Source of the DNA: Mycobacterium xenopi
GTDB taxonomy: Bacteria > Actinomycetota > Actinomycetes > Mycobacteriales > Mycobacteriaceae
Direction of reading: 5' to 3'
DNA: 64,000 nt
Assembly (NCBI RefSeq): GCF_009936235.1
Contig: NZ_AP022314.1
Location: 3,534,001-3,598,000 of the forward strand
A program made the translations under genes and the position numbers. The notes beneath the pieces were generated by a model. The model was not told the origin of the DNA, searched no databases, and saw nothing but the letters and a program-made list of their open reading frames with translations. Positions 16,036 to 25,786 of this stretch are shown here, piece after piece (positions within the stretch are counted from its first letter, which is position 1; every line of letters begins with the position of its first letter).

Positions 16036-18375
16036 GTGGCGGGAGGGCCGGACGGCAGGCTCGACGGACACGTCCACTTCATTCGGACGCACGCCCACCT
16101 GCCACCGGTCGCGATCGTCGACCGCTCGCCGATCACCCCCCGGCACAAACTCGTCTTCGGGATCATCGCGGTCATCGGCGCAATCGCCTGGGCCGTCGTC
16201 GCGTTCGCCCGACGAGAAACGGTCAACGCGGTCTGGTTGGTCGTCGCCGCGTGCTGCGTCTACGTCATCGGCTTCCGCTTTTATGCGCGGTTGGTCGAGA
16301 TGAAGATCGTTCACCCCCGCGACGACCACGCCACCCCGGCGGAAATCTTCGACAACGGCACCGACTACATGCCTACGGACCGGCGCGTGCTGTTCGGTCA
16401 TCACTTCGCCGCCATCGCCGGAGCGGGTCCGCTCGTCGGGCCGGTGCTGGCCACGCAGATGGGCTATTTGCCCTGCAGCATTTGGATCGTCGTCGGCGCG
16501 GTTCTCGGCGGATGCGTGCAGGACTACCTGGTGTTGTGGATTTCCACGCGACGGCGTGGCCGTTCCCTGGGGCAGATGGCGCGCGACGAGCTCGGCGCCG
16601 CCGGCGGGCTGGCCGCACTCGTCGGGGTCTTCGTGATCATGGTGATCATCATCGCGGTGTTGGCGCTGGTGGTGGTGCGAGCACTGGCGCAAAGCCCGTG
16701 GGGCGTCTTCTCGATCGCCATGACCATTCCCATCGCCGTTTTCATGGGTCTGTATTTGCGGTTCGTCCGTCCGGGTCGGGTCGCCGAAGTGTCGGTGATC
16801 GGCTTCGGGCTGCTGCTGGCCGCCGTCGCGTCAGGCCACGCTATAGCCCAAACATCCTGGGGTGCAACGTGGTTGAACTTATCACCGGTAGCGCTGTCCT
16901 GGTTTGTCATCGTCTACGGTTTCGCCGCGTCGGTGCTGCCGGTGTGGTTACTGCTGGCGCCGCGCGACTATCTGTCGACGTTTATGAAGGTCGGTGCGAT
17001 CGCACTGCTGGCCGTCGGCGTCGTAGTCGCCCGACCAGTGATGCAAGCGCCCGCGCTCTCGCATTTCGCCGGCCGCGGTGACGGGCCCGTGTTCGCCGGT
17101 TCGCTGTTCCCGTTCTTATTCATCACCATAGCCTGCGGCGCGCTGTCGGGGTTTCATGCGCTGGTCTCGTCGGGGACGACCCCGAAGCTGCTGGAGAAAG
17201 AAAGCCAGATGCGGCTGATCGGCTATGGGGGGATGATCACCGAGTCCTTCGTCGCGGTCATGGCGCTGATCACTGCGTCGATCCTGGACCAACATCTGTA
17301 TTTCACGCTCAACGCGCCGGCGGCGCAGACCGGCGGCACCGCAACCACCGCCGCTCAATATGTCAACCATCTCGGGTTATCCGAAGCGCCGATCACCGCA
17401 GAGCAGATCAACCAGGCCGCAGCCGGCGTCGGCGAGCAGTCGATCGTGTCGCGCACCGGCGGCGCACCGACGCTGGCGTTCGGGATGTCAGAGGTGCTGC
17501 ACCGTGTCTTGGGCGGCACCGGCCTTAAAGCGTTCTGGTACCACTTCGCGGTCATGTTCGAGGCTCTGTTCATCCTGACCACCGTCGATGCGGGCACCCG
17601 GGTTGCACGGTTCATGCTTTCCGACGGGCTGGGCAATGCGGGCGGACCGCTGGCCAGGCTGCGCGACCCGAGCTGGCGTCCAGGCGCGTGGGCGTGCAGC
17701 CTGGCCGTCGTCGCCGCTTGGGGCAGCATTTTGTTGATCGGGGTGACCGATCCGCTCGGCGGCATCAATACGCTGTTTCCGCTGTTCGGCATCGCCAACC
17801 AACTTCTGGCGGCGATCGCGCTGACGGTCACGACCGTCGTGGTCATCAAGAAGGGGCACCTGAAGTGGTCGTGGATACCGGGCCTTCCTCTGTTGTGGGA
17901 TCTGGCGGTCACGCTCACGGCGTCGTGGCAGAAAATCTTCTCCCGCGACCCGGCGGTGGGTTATTGGACTCAGCATTCCCAGTACGTTGCCGCCAAGCAC
18001 GCGGGTAAGACCGTGTTCGGTTCGGCGAAAAACGCCCACCAGCTCGACGAGGTGATCAGGAACACTTTCATCCAAGGCAGCCTCTCGATCCTCTTCGCGG
18101 CGGTCGTCATCGTTGTGTTGGTGGCTGGAATCGCCGTGTCTAGCAACGTCATTCGAGGTGTCGGGAAACCTCTGACCGAGGACCTTCCGGTGCCGTCGAA
18201 GATCTTCGCTCCCGCGGGGTTGGTATCGACCCCAGGTGAGCGTGCGGTGAAAAAACAGTGGGACGCTCACCTGTTGACGACGCGCGCCGCCCGCCGTCTG
18301 GCGGGCCTGGGGCCAACCACCTCGAATCTGCCTCGTCCGCCGGATAGGCGCTGCGGCACAGCGTTGACGCGCTGA
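16036..18375 (+). CDS. cstA: Carbon starvation protein CstA, peptide/pyruvate transporter
   Basis: This 779-residue integral membrane protein of the CstA family has about 16-18 predicted transmembrane segments, starting with KLVFGIIAVIGAIAWAVVAF. Family blocks include VLFGHHFAAIAGAGPLVGP, GALSGFHALVSSGTTPK and FMLSDGLGNAGGPLA. CstA proteins import peptides or pyruvate during carbon starvation. GTG 16036 is chosen because GAAGGAGG lies 6-12 bp upstream; GTG 15985 is in frame but lacks a site. The C-terminal tail after the last helix is basic. The recalled H37Rv equivalent is Rv3063. Confidence 0.92.
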   Translation: MAGGPDGRLDGHVHFIRTHAHLPPVAIVDRSPITPRHKLVFGIIAVIGAIAWAVVAFARRETVNAVWLVVAACCVYVIGFRFYARLVEMKIVHPRDDHATPAEIFDNGTDYMPTDRRVLFGHHFAAIAGAGPLVGPVLATQMGYLPCSIWIVVGAVLGGCVQDYLVLWISTRRRGRSLGQMARDELGAAGGLAALVGVFVIMVIIIAVLALVVVRALAQSPWGVFSIAMTIPIAVFMGLYLRFVRPGRVAEVSVIGFGLLLAAVASGHAIAQTSWGATWLNLSPVALSWFVIVYGFAASVLPVWLLLAPRDYLSTFMKVGAIALLAVGVVVARPVMQAPALSHFAGRGDGPVFAGSLFPFLFITIACGALSGFHALVSSGTTPKLLEKESQMRLIGYGGMITESFVAVMALITASILDQHLYFTLNAPAAQTGGTATTAAQYVNHLGLSEAPITAEQINQAAAGVGEQSIVSRTGGAPTLAFGMSEVLHRVLGGTGLKAFWYHFAVMFEALFILTTVDAGTRVARFMLSDGLGNAGGPLARLRDPSWRPGAWACSLAVVAAWGSILLIGVTDPLGGINTLFPLFGIANQLLAAIALTVTTVVVIKKGHLKWSWIPGLPLLWDLAVTLTASWQKIFSRDPAVGYWTQHSQYVAAKHAGKTVFGSAKNAHQLDEVIRNTFIQGSLSILFAAVVIVVLVAGIAVSSNVIRGVGKPLTEDLPVPSKIFAPAGLVSTPGERAVKKQWDAHLLTTRAARRLAGLGPTTSNLPRPPDRRCGTALTR

Positions 18376-18418
18376 CGGCAGCGATCCGCTGGCGCCGATC
18401 AAGTGCGCCTAATTGAGA

Positions 18419-18478
18419 ACCGGGTGATCCGGGTACCGAAAGCGTCGATGAGGCATGTCGTGCATCAATTCACCCGGT
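18419..18478. repeat. Inverted repeat before the PAP2 gene
   Basis: ACCGGGTGA at 18419-18427 is perfectly complementary to TCACCCGGT at 18470-18478, with 42 nt between. The second arm overlaps the putative GTG start of the PAP2 gene, so the structure could act as a cstA 3' end or hide a start site. Confidence 0.35.
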
Positions 18479-19922
18479 GGTCACAGAGAAGATGTGTACG
18501 GTGTCTCTGTTTGTAACCGAGGCGTTGTTACCGAGGCGGCGGTTGGGAGCCCGACTGGTGTCATTAACGACCGATCGACGAAACCCGCTATTTGCGCGCC
18601 AACCGCGCCCGACGGCCACCCCAGCCCCTGTAAGCGACCTGCACGGGGTCCTCACCGACCCGGCAGATCGGAGGCTCACTTTTCTGCGGCGTATCGCCGT
18701 CGCGGTCTGGGCGATCGTGGTGGTGTACCGCACCCTGACCGCGGGGCTAGCGTTCAATCGCGAACTGCTGCTGCTCTACATCGCCACCGGATTAATTGCC
18801 GCCAGCATCGGGCGCCGCCGCAAAGTCTTGATGGTGGTTCGGGACTGGCTGCCGTTCGCTCTTGTGCTGGTGCTGTACGACTTGAGCCGGGGCGCCGCCA
18901 CGTTGGTCGGGGCGCCCACGCTCTGGCAACTTCAACCGGCGGTCGACCGCTGGTTGTTCTTCGGGGTGATGCCCACGGTGTGGTTGCAAGAACGCCTCAA
19001 GATGCCGCAGCCGCCGTGGTGGGAGGTGATCATCAGCACGGTCTACATGTCGTTTTTCATCGTGCCGTACGCGGTCGCCGGCTTTTTGTGGCTGCGTGAC
19101 CGACAGGTGTGGAAGGCGTACGCGTGGCGGTTCCTGTCCCTATCGTTTGCCGCGCTGCTGATCTATGTCATTCTGCCCGCGGCGCCGCCCTGGGCCGCGG
19201 CGCGCTGCACCCCCGATGACGTCGCCGCCGGCCCGTCCTACCCAGACTGCATGTTCCGGCACTCGGCCGGTGTTCCTGACGGCGGGCTGTTGGGCGCGAT
19301 GCGGTTCAGCCAGCCCGGTGCCCACAACTTCGTGGAGCGCATCTCCACCCGCGGCTGGGGCACGCTGCACCTGCAATCGGCCGGGGTTCTGATCGACTCG
19401 GGGCAGGCCAGCGTGAACTTGGTGGCCGCGATCCCGTCGCTGCACGCCGGGCTGTCGGCCATGGTGGCGATGTTCCTGTGGCGCCGGGTGCGCTGGGCGT
19501 GGCGCGCAGTGCTGCTGATCTACGTGCTGACCATGGCGTTCGCCCTGGTGTACTCGGCCGAGCACTACGTCATCGACATTCTGCTGGGCTGGGCGCTTGC
19601 CGCGGTCGTGATGCTGGTGTTCGGCAGGCTGGAAGCGCGCCGGTCGCGGACGGACAATGTCTCACCGGGCCGATCCGCCGAATTCGACGAGCCAGCGGGC
19701 GATCTCGGCGGCGGCCTCCCCGTAGAAGGTGCGGTAGACCCGGTCGGCAACGTAGCCGATGTGGGGCGTGGCGACCACGTTGTCCAGCGAGCGCAGCGGA
19801 TGCGCGGCCGGCAGTGGCTCGATGTCGAACACGTCGAGGCCCGCGGCCGCGATGCTGCCCGACCGCAACGCCCCGATCAGGGCCTGCTCGTCGACGATCG
19901 GCCCCCGCGAGGTGTTAACTAA
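18477..19922 (+). CDS. PAP2/Aur1-type inositol phosphotransferase-like membrane protein
   Basis: The recognisable protein runs to about residue 392. After a basic N-terminus there are six or more membrane segments (for example TFLRRIAVAVWAIVVVYRTL and VIISTVYMSFFIVPYAVAGF). The phosphatase-like motifs are IPSLHAG (C2, with catalytic His) and YSAEHYVIDILLGW (C3). This is the Aur1/Ipt1-like branch of PAP2 enzymes, which transfer phosphoinositol groups. The start is uncertain (GTG 18477, ATG 18492 or later). From 19662 on the frame runs antisense through the 2-hydroxyacid dehydrogenase gene for 261 bp, giving about 86 residues without family character; the ancestral stop was probably lost. Confidence 0.75.
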   Translation: MVTEKMCTVSLFVTEALLPRRRLGARLVSLTTDRRNPLFARQPRPTATPAPVSDLHGVLTDPADRRLTFLRRIAVAVWAIVVVYRTLTAGLAFNRELLLLYIATGLIAASIGRRRKVLMVVRDWLPFALVLVLYDLSRGAATLVGAPTLWQLQPAVDRWLFFGVMPTVWLQERLKMPQPPWWEVIISTVYMSFFIVPYAVAGFLWLRDRQVWKAYAWRFLSLSFAALLIYVILPAAPPWAAARCTPDDVAAGPSYPDCMFRHSAGVPDGGLLGAMRFSQPGAHNFVERISTRGWGTLHLQSAGVLIDSGQASVNLVAAIPSLHAGLSAMVAMFLWRRVRWAWRAVLLIYVLTMAFALVYSAEHYVIDILLGWALAAVVMLVFGRLEARRSRTDNVSPGRSAEFDEPAGDLGGGLPVEGAVDPVGNVADVGRGDHVVQRAQRMRGRQWLDVEHVEARGRDAARPQRPDQGLLVDDRPPRGVN

Positions 19923-20606
19923 CATCGCGGTCGGCTTCATCGATGCCAGCTCTGCCGCACCCACGAGACCGCGGGTGCGTTCGCTGAGCACCAAGTGGAT
20001 GGTCAGCACGTCGGCCCGGCCGAACAGCTCGTCCCTGGACACGTACGCCACCCCGGCCCGTTCGGCGGCTTGCCGGGTCAGGTTGGTGCTCCACGCGATA
20101 ACCTCCATCCCGAAGGCCGTACCGACCCGCGCCACCCGGGTGCCGACCCTACCCAGCCCGAGCACACCGAGTACCGCCCCGCCGAGCTGGCGACCCACCG
20201 ACGTCTGCCATCCCCCGGCGCGCACCGAGAGCGTTTCGTCGACGATCCGGCGAGCGGCGGCCAAGATGAGCGCCCAGGTCAGTTCGACGGTGGACTCGAT
20301 ATAGCCGCCCGTGGTGCTCACGTGTATGCCGCGCTCCGCGGCGGCCGCCACGTCGATGGAGGCATTGAACGGCCCGGTCGAGGCAATCATCTTCAGCCGC
20401 GGCAACCGCTCGATGATCGCGCGGGGCAACGGCGTGCGCTCACGCATAACGCACACCACGTCGAACGGTGCCAACCGTTCGACGACTGCGTCCGGATCGG
20501 CGAGATGGTCGCGGAAGACGGTGATCTCGGCCCTGGCTGCAACGTCCGACCAGTCGGCCATGCTCAGCGCGACGTTTTGGTAGTCGTCGAGGATCGCCAC
20601 CTTCAT
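19662..20606 (-). CDS. D-2-hydroxyacid dehydrogenase family protein
   Basis: This 314-residue NAD-dependent dehydrogenase belongs to the D-isomer/phosphoglycerate dehydrogenase group. The Rossmann motif is VLGLGRVGTRVARVGTAFGM near 150. The catalytic Arg lies in VNTSRGPIVDEQAL, the Glu in LDVFDIEPLPAAHPL and the His in ATPHIGYV. The ATG at 20606 follows GGGAG. The exact substrate cannot be told from sequence. It is divergent from the Nudix-like gene with a 57-bp gap. Its 3' half is overlapped antisense by the PAP2 reading frame. Confidence 0.88.
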   Translation of the reverse strand: MKVAILDDYQNVALSMADWSDVAARAEITVFRDHLADPDAVVERLAPFDVVCVMRERTPLPRAIIERLPRLKMIASTGPFNASIDVAAAAERGIHVSTTGGYIESTVELTWALILAAARRIVDETLSVRAGGWQTSVGRQLGGAVLGVLGLGRVGTRVARVGTAFGMEVIAWSTNLTRQAAERAGVAYVSRDELFGRADVLTIHLVLSERTRGLVGAAELASMKPTAMLVNTSRGPIVDEQALIGALRSGSIAAAGLDVFDIEPLPAAHPLRSLDNVVATPHIGYVADRVYRTFYGEAAAEIARWLVEFGGSAR

Positions 20607-20663
20607 CGGACCAATCTCCCTCACTAGTGATCGCACTGGCGATTCTGCAATAAAATTCGAGCA

Positions 20664-21113
20664 GTGAAGCCGCATAGACATTCTGTTGCTCTGGTAATCA
20701 AAAACGACAGCGGCGAATTGCTTGTTGTCAAACGCCCCGAGGACGAGGAAGGCCCGCTGGCCGGATTATGGGGGTTTCCGGCAATAACTTTGACGGCCAA
20801 CGAATCCGAGATCCACGGCGCTCTTCGCATCGGACCCACGAAGCTAGGCGTCGAAGTAGACGTCGGTGAGAAGATGGGCGAACTCAGCTGTGACCGCGAC
20901 GCCGTCATACTTCACTTAAGTGACTATGCAGCAACAATTCCTAAAGGTCAGACCCCAAGCGTTCCGCAGAGCGATACCACCGTCACCCAGTATGTGGATC
21001 TTAAGTTCACCGCGGATCCCACCGAGCTGTTCCCGGCAGCTCGGCGCGGATCCGTATGCACACAAATCTATTTGAGCTCAATCGGGGTTGATTGGATTGG
21101 TGATAGCCGATAA
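20664..21113 (+). CDS. Degenerate Nudix-fold protein
   Basis: This 149-residue protein starts like a MutT/Nudix domain: HSVALVIKNDSGELLVVKRP, then GLWGFPAITLTANESE. The Nudix box should continue as RExxEExG, but here it reads RIGPTKLG: Arg and Gly remain, while the three Glu residues that bind metal are Ile, Thr and Lys. Hydrolase activity is therefore unlikely; ligand sensing or a structural role is possible. Codon use is less GC-biased than its neighbours (AAA, ATA, TTA, CTT), suggesting transfer. The start is GTG 20664. Confidence 0.65.
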   Translation: MKPHRHSVALVIKNDSGELLVVKRPEDEEGPLAGLWGFPAITLTANESEIHGALRIGPTKLGVEVDVGEKMGELSCDRDAVILHLSDYAATIPKGQTPSVPQSDTTVTQYVDLKFTADPTELFPAARRGSVCTQIYLSSIGVDWIGDSR

Positions 21114-21235
21114 CCCGTTAAGAGAAGGCGTCGCTATCCGTCTGCCTCTTGGCCTCTGCACGATGCTGACAAGCTTAATCGCATCAACCACATTCGGGTC
21201 CAGGCATGCTGCGCCAGTCGCCGCCTACCAAACCA

Positions 21236-22150
21236 TCATCCGTTCGGTGCCGCAGGCAACCGGTCGCTGACACGGTTTGCCGTCGGTAGGCGCAGAACAC
21301 CTGGCGTGGAAGGCAGTTTGGCCGCGCATGATCCGGTGTCGGTCGGCAGAAGCATTTGGCATAAGCGCGTCGTCTCGGGGTTGGTCCTCGCACCCGCCGG
21401 CATCGGCGCCACAGGTTTCCCGTTCCAACTGATAAGCGTCCAGCCATCGCGGGGATTGCCCTCGATCACGATAATGCCGGTGTTGGGCAGTGGGTCGATG
21501 AGCATGAGCAGTGGATCGGGGTTTTTGACGTTCATCAGCGTCCCGACTTCGGTGTCGAGCTCGCTCGAGAATGCTACGTTAGTGATCTTGCCGTCCGCGG
21601 CCCGCACCGGATGAGCCAGGGCATTGCTATACATGGTTTGAAGTGCGTTGGTAAAGCGCTTTTTGAACACCACCCCGTTAACGTCGGTGGAGCCCGGGGC
21701 CAGCATCGGCACGAAGGCTAAGCCGAGCGCCCACGCGACCGGGCCGACTATGTACAGAAGTCCCGCGAGGCTGAATTCCGGTAAGCGGTTGTAAACGCCC
21801 GCATTGATTTCGTTGAGCCCGGGCAATATTTGCGCGCTCATTCGCACGAGTTGAGTCAACGGCGCAGCGGTCTCCTGTGTCCTGATCAACTGCGAAGCAA
21901 AGATGCCGGCAAAGGGGCCCTGTGGCGCGAGTACGTTGGCGACGGCGCGGGCCTGCTGCTGGCCGAGCTGGGTGAGTCGAGTTCCGGGCACTCCTGTGTC
22001 GATAACGCCTTCCGCATTGGCTACCGACTGCCCATGCCGGACGAAGTCTATGACGATCGACTCATCCGCCCAGGCCTTCCCCGAGCCCAGGCCCAAAAGC
22101 ACCGTCGCAAGCAGCATGGCGGCAACGTTGCGGAATTGCGTCGTCAGCAA
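21236..22150 (-). CDS. Secreted histidine phosphatase (phosphoglycerate mutase-like)
   Basis: This roughly 304-residue phosphatase has the RHG motif IDFVRHGQSVAN, the second Arg in ASQLIRTQETA and Glu in LPGLNEINAGVYN. An N-terminal hydrophobic stretch with an AWA/DES cleavage site indicates export. A C-terminal histidine is not obvious where expected. The only in-frame starts are TTG 22150 and ATG 22117; ATG 22117 leaves almost no n-region. A small upstream frame with a good ribosome site overlaps TTG 22150, so either coupled translation or an N-terminal frameshift is present. Confidence 0.78.
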   Translation of the reverse strand: MLTTQFRNVAAMLLATVLLGLGSGKAWADESIVIDFVRHGQSVANAEGVIDTGVPGTRLTQLGQQQARAVANVLAPQGPFAGIFASQLIRTQETAAPLTQLVRMSAQILPGLNEINAGVYNRLPEFSLAGLLYIVGPVAWALGLAFVPMLAPGSTDVNGVVFKKRFTNALQTMYSNALAHPVRAADGKITNVAFSSELDTEVGTLMNVKNPDPLLMLIDPLPNTGIIVIEGNPRDGWTLISWNGKPVAPMPAGARTNPETTRLCQMLLPTDTGSCAAKLPSTPGVLRLPTANRVSDRLPAAPNG

Positions 22151-22248
22151 TGGACGCGCGGATTACTGCGGACGGACGGCGCCGGGGCAGGAATGGCACT
22201 TACCAGCGCGGTTTGGGCGGTTGAGAGGGCAGCGGTAAGTCGGCGCAT
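22144..22248 (-). CDS. Short upstream reading frame overlapping the histidine phosphatase
   Basis: ATG 22248 is preceded by GGAAAGGACAT, a better ribosome site than the phosphatase has. The 34-residue frame (MRRLTAALSTAQTALVSAIP start) looks like the front of a signal peptide. It ends at TGA 22144-22146, inside the first codons of the phosphatase frame. Either it is a leader for coupled translation, or it is the true N-terminus separated by a frameshift. Confidence 0.45.
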   Translation of the reverse strand: MRRLTAALSTAQTALVSAIPAPAPSVRSNPRVHC

Positions 22249-22581
22249 GGCAGATGTCCTTTCCCCTAACCACTTCGAGGTTTCGTCAGCACCGTTTCGC
22301 CGATTTTTGGCCTGTGAAATTGTGTGACAGAAGTAGACTCTTGTTGCAGAAGTAAAGTATCTGGCTACTAGTAGGCGGCGGTGCAATGATTTTTTGCAGT
22401 CCGAAACCATGTCGTGACTGCGTTGTTATAGCGAAAACCGTTCATCGCCGGAACCAGTCACATCATGATCAATGGGATCGCTTGCGGCCCAAGATAATTT
22501 GTGCGTCACTTCAACGACATGATGCCGAGTTGCTGCGCTGCAATTCTTTCACTTCAGCTCAGTCGACCGGGCTCCCGTCCT
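22249..22581. other. Gene-free, AT-rich intergenic stretch
   Basis: About 333 bp with visibly lower GC than the surroundings. It holds two direct copies of CAGAAGTA (22328-22335 and 22347-22354, 19 bp apart). No convincing gene or RNA was seen. It probably contains the phosphatase promoter on the minus strand. Confidence 0.5.
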
Positions 22582-22959
22582 TCACCATTTGATCCCGTGA
22601 GATTCTGCGAGCCCGCCGAGCACCTCCGCGCAGCCCATCAGAAACGCGCGCTGATCGGGGCGCAGCTCGGAAGGGACTTGCAACAACCCAGCCCGACAGA
22701 AGTCGGCGGCCTGCTGTGCCGTTCCAATGACGTCCCGGGGCCGCTTGCCGACCGACGTGGTCTCGTGGAGGAAGGCCTGCCTTGCCCACGACTGGCCCAG
22801 CGTATAGCTGCGGTAACACGGGGTGAGTTGGTTGTCGGGGGCCGTTACTGACGTGCACCAGTCCGGAGGCCCTGCGTCGACGGGAGTGCTGGCCAATAGG
22901 GTCATGTTCGCCGCGAGGACGCCTAGCGCTGCAGCGCGCAATACCTTGATGGTGGTCAT
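22582..22959 (-). CDS. Small secreted protein with four cysteines
   Basis: This 125-residue protein has a clear signal peptide (TTIKVLRAAALGVLAANMTLL, cleavage after STPVDA). The mature part begins GPPDWCTSVTAPDNQLTPCY and has two more Cys (DFCRAGLLQV and LMGCAEVL), suggesting two disulfides in a small helical domain. It resembles small exported mycobacterial proteins of unknown function; I do not recognise the family. The ATG is at 22959. It lies next to tRNA-Ala in an accessory segment. Confidence 0.72.
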   Translation of the reverse strand: MTTIKVLRAAALGVLAANMTLLASTPVDAGPPDWCTSVTAPDNQLTPCYRSYTLGQSWARQAFLHETTSVGKRPRDVIGTAQQAADFCRAGLLQVPSELRPDQRAFLMGCAEVLGGLAESHGIKW

Positions 22960-23151
22960 CTACCGCTCGTGGCGGGGTGAGCGTGATGGCCTGTGGTCAA
23001 CATGCCAGGGGCTCAACATCTGCGGCATGAGCCGCATCATGCCGCACCCGACCGTGTTGCCCGCAAAGCCACGCCGTACGAGCAGGCAACACTGGGCGGC
23101 GAGTACCCCGGGCGAACCGTGATTCGCGTACCGGTCGCGTCCGGCGGAATG

Positions 23152-23224
23152 TGGAGCTAACGGGACTCGAACCCGTGACCCCCACACTGCCAGTGTGGTG
23201 CGCTACCAGCTGCGCCATAGCCCC
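23152..23224 (-). tRNA. tRNA-Ala (GGC anticodon)
   Basis: The minus strand folds as a 73-nt tRNA. The acceptor GGGGCTA pairs with TAGCTCC plus discriminator A. The anticodon stem CCACA/TGTGG encloses loop CTGGCAG, giving anticodon GGC (Ala, GCC codons). The T-arm has GGTTCGAGTCC. CCA is not encoded. It separates the accessory block at 18.4-23 kb from pgmA. Confidence 0.95.
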
Positions 23225-23290
23225 AGTGCAGTCGTGCCCATCGAAGCTACACCACCGCCAACTGGCGTTCAAAGCCGCTGATCACGCCCG

Positions 23291-24924
<1,634 letters not shown>

Positions 24925-25002
24925 GGTTTCAATTCTGCCTGCGCCGGTACACGAGAGGGTCCGCGGCGACACCGCTCCCCGGACACGGAAAGGAAATGGC
25001 AA

Positions 25003-25401
25003 GTGGCAGAACATGATTACCGAGAGCTGGCCGCGATCTTCGCGGGCGGAGCGTTGGGCGCGTTGGCTCGCGCCGCGCTGAACCTCCTCGCCGCCCCCGA
25101 TCCCACCCAATGGCCCTGGGCCACCTTCACCGCGAACATTCTCGGCGCCTTCCTGGTGGGCTATTTCACCACCCGGTTGCTGGAGCGATTGCCGCTGTCG
25201 AGTTATCGCCGCCCGCTGCTGGGCACCGGACTGTGCGGGGGGCTGACCACGTTTTCGACCCTGCAGGTCGAGACCCTGGCGATGATCGAGCACGGCGAGT
25301 ACGGTCTGGTCGTCGGCTACGGCACGGCCAGCATCGGGCTGGGACTGCTGGCGGTGTATCTGGCCACCGCGCTGGTACGCCGGGTGCCCGTTCGCGGATG
25401 A
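25003..25401 (+). CDS. crcB: Fluoride channel Fluc/CrcB, first subunit
   Basis: This 132-residue, four-helix dual-topology-type fluoride exporter has family blocks IFAGGALGALARAALN, TFTANILGAFLVGYF (with channel Asn) and GTGLCGGLTTFSTLQVE. Fluc channels work as antiparallel dimers; an adjacent second subunit suggests a heterodimer of oppositely oriented chains. GTG 25003 is chosen because GGAAAGGAAAT lies just upstream; the length matches the recalled Rv3069. It overlaps crcB2 by 4 bp (ATGA). Confidence 0.92.
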   Translation: MAEHDYRELAAIFAGGALGALARAALNLLAAPDPTQWPWATFTANILGAFLVGYFTTRLLERLPLSSYRRPLLGTGLCGGLTTFSTLQVETLAMIEHGEYGLVVGYGTASIGLGLLAVYLATALVRRVPVRG

Positions 25402-25763
25402 CGATCGCGGTCTCGGTGGGCGTGATGGTTCTCGGCGGTGTCGGCGCGGTGTTGCGTTTCCTGGTGGACCGGGCCGTGGCGCGGCGGGCTGCGCGGTCGT
25501 TTCCGTTCGGAACCCTGACCGTGAACATCAGCGGCGCAGCACTATTGGGCCTGCTCGGCAAGCTGGCATTGAGCCACCAGGCGGCCCTGTTGGCCGACAC
25601 CGCATTCATCGGCTCCTACACGACATTCTCGACCTGGATGCTGGAAACCCAGCGTCTCGGCGAAGAGCGCCAGCTGTGGTCTGCGCTTGCCAACATCCTC
25701 GTCAGCGCGGCGCTGGGGCTGGCCGCGGCGCTGCTCGGGCAGTGGATCGGAAGTCGGCTGTGA
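25398..25763 (+). CDS. crcB: Fluoride channel Fluc/CrcB, second subunit
   Basis: This 121-residue partner Fluc subunit has GGVGAVLRFLVDRAV, FGTLTVNISGAALLGLLG and AFIGSYTTFSTWMLETQ, with the Asn and the TTFSTW pore segment conserved. The ATG lies within the stop of the first subunit, so translation is coupled. The charge distribution differs from the first copy, as expected for a fixed opposite topology. No fluoride riboswitch was recognised upstream. Confidence 0.92.
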   Translation: MTIAVSVGVMVLGGVGAVLRFLVDRAVARRAARSFPFGTLTVNISGAALLGLLGKLALSHQAALLADTAFIGSYTTFSTWMLETQRLGEERQLWSALANILVSAALGLAAALLGQWIGSRL

Positions 25764-25786
25764 CAAACCCGCCTGAAAAGTCCGGG

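Noticed and set aside
24925..25293. N-terminal extension of pgmA upstream of ATG 24924
   Set aside because: It is antisense to crcB and has no similarity; the mutase begins with VAHPRAGQPAQPEDLVDL.
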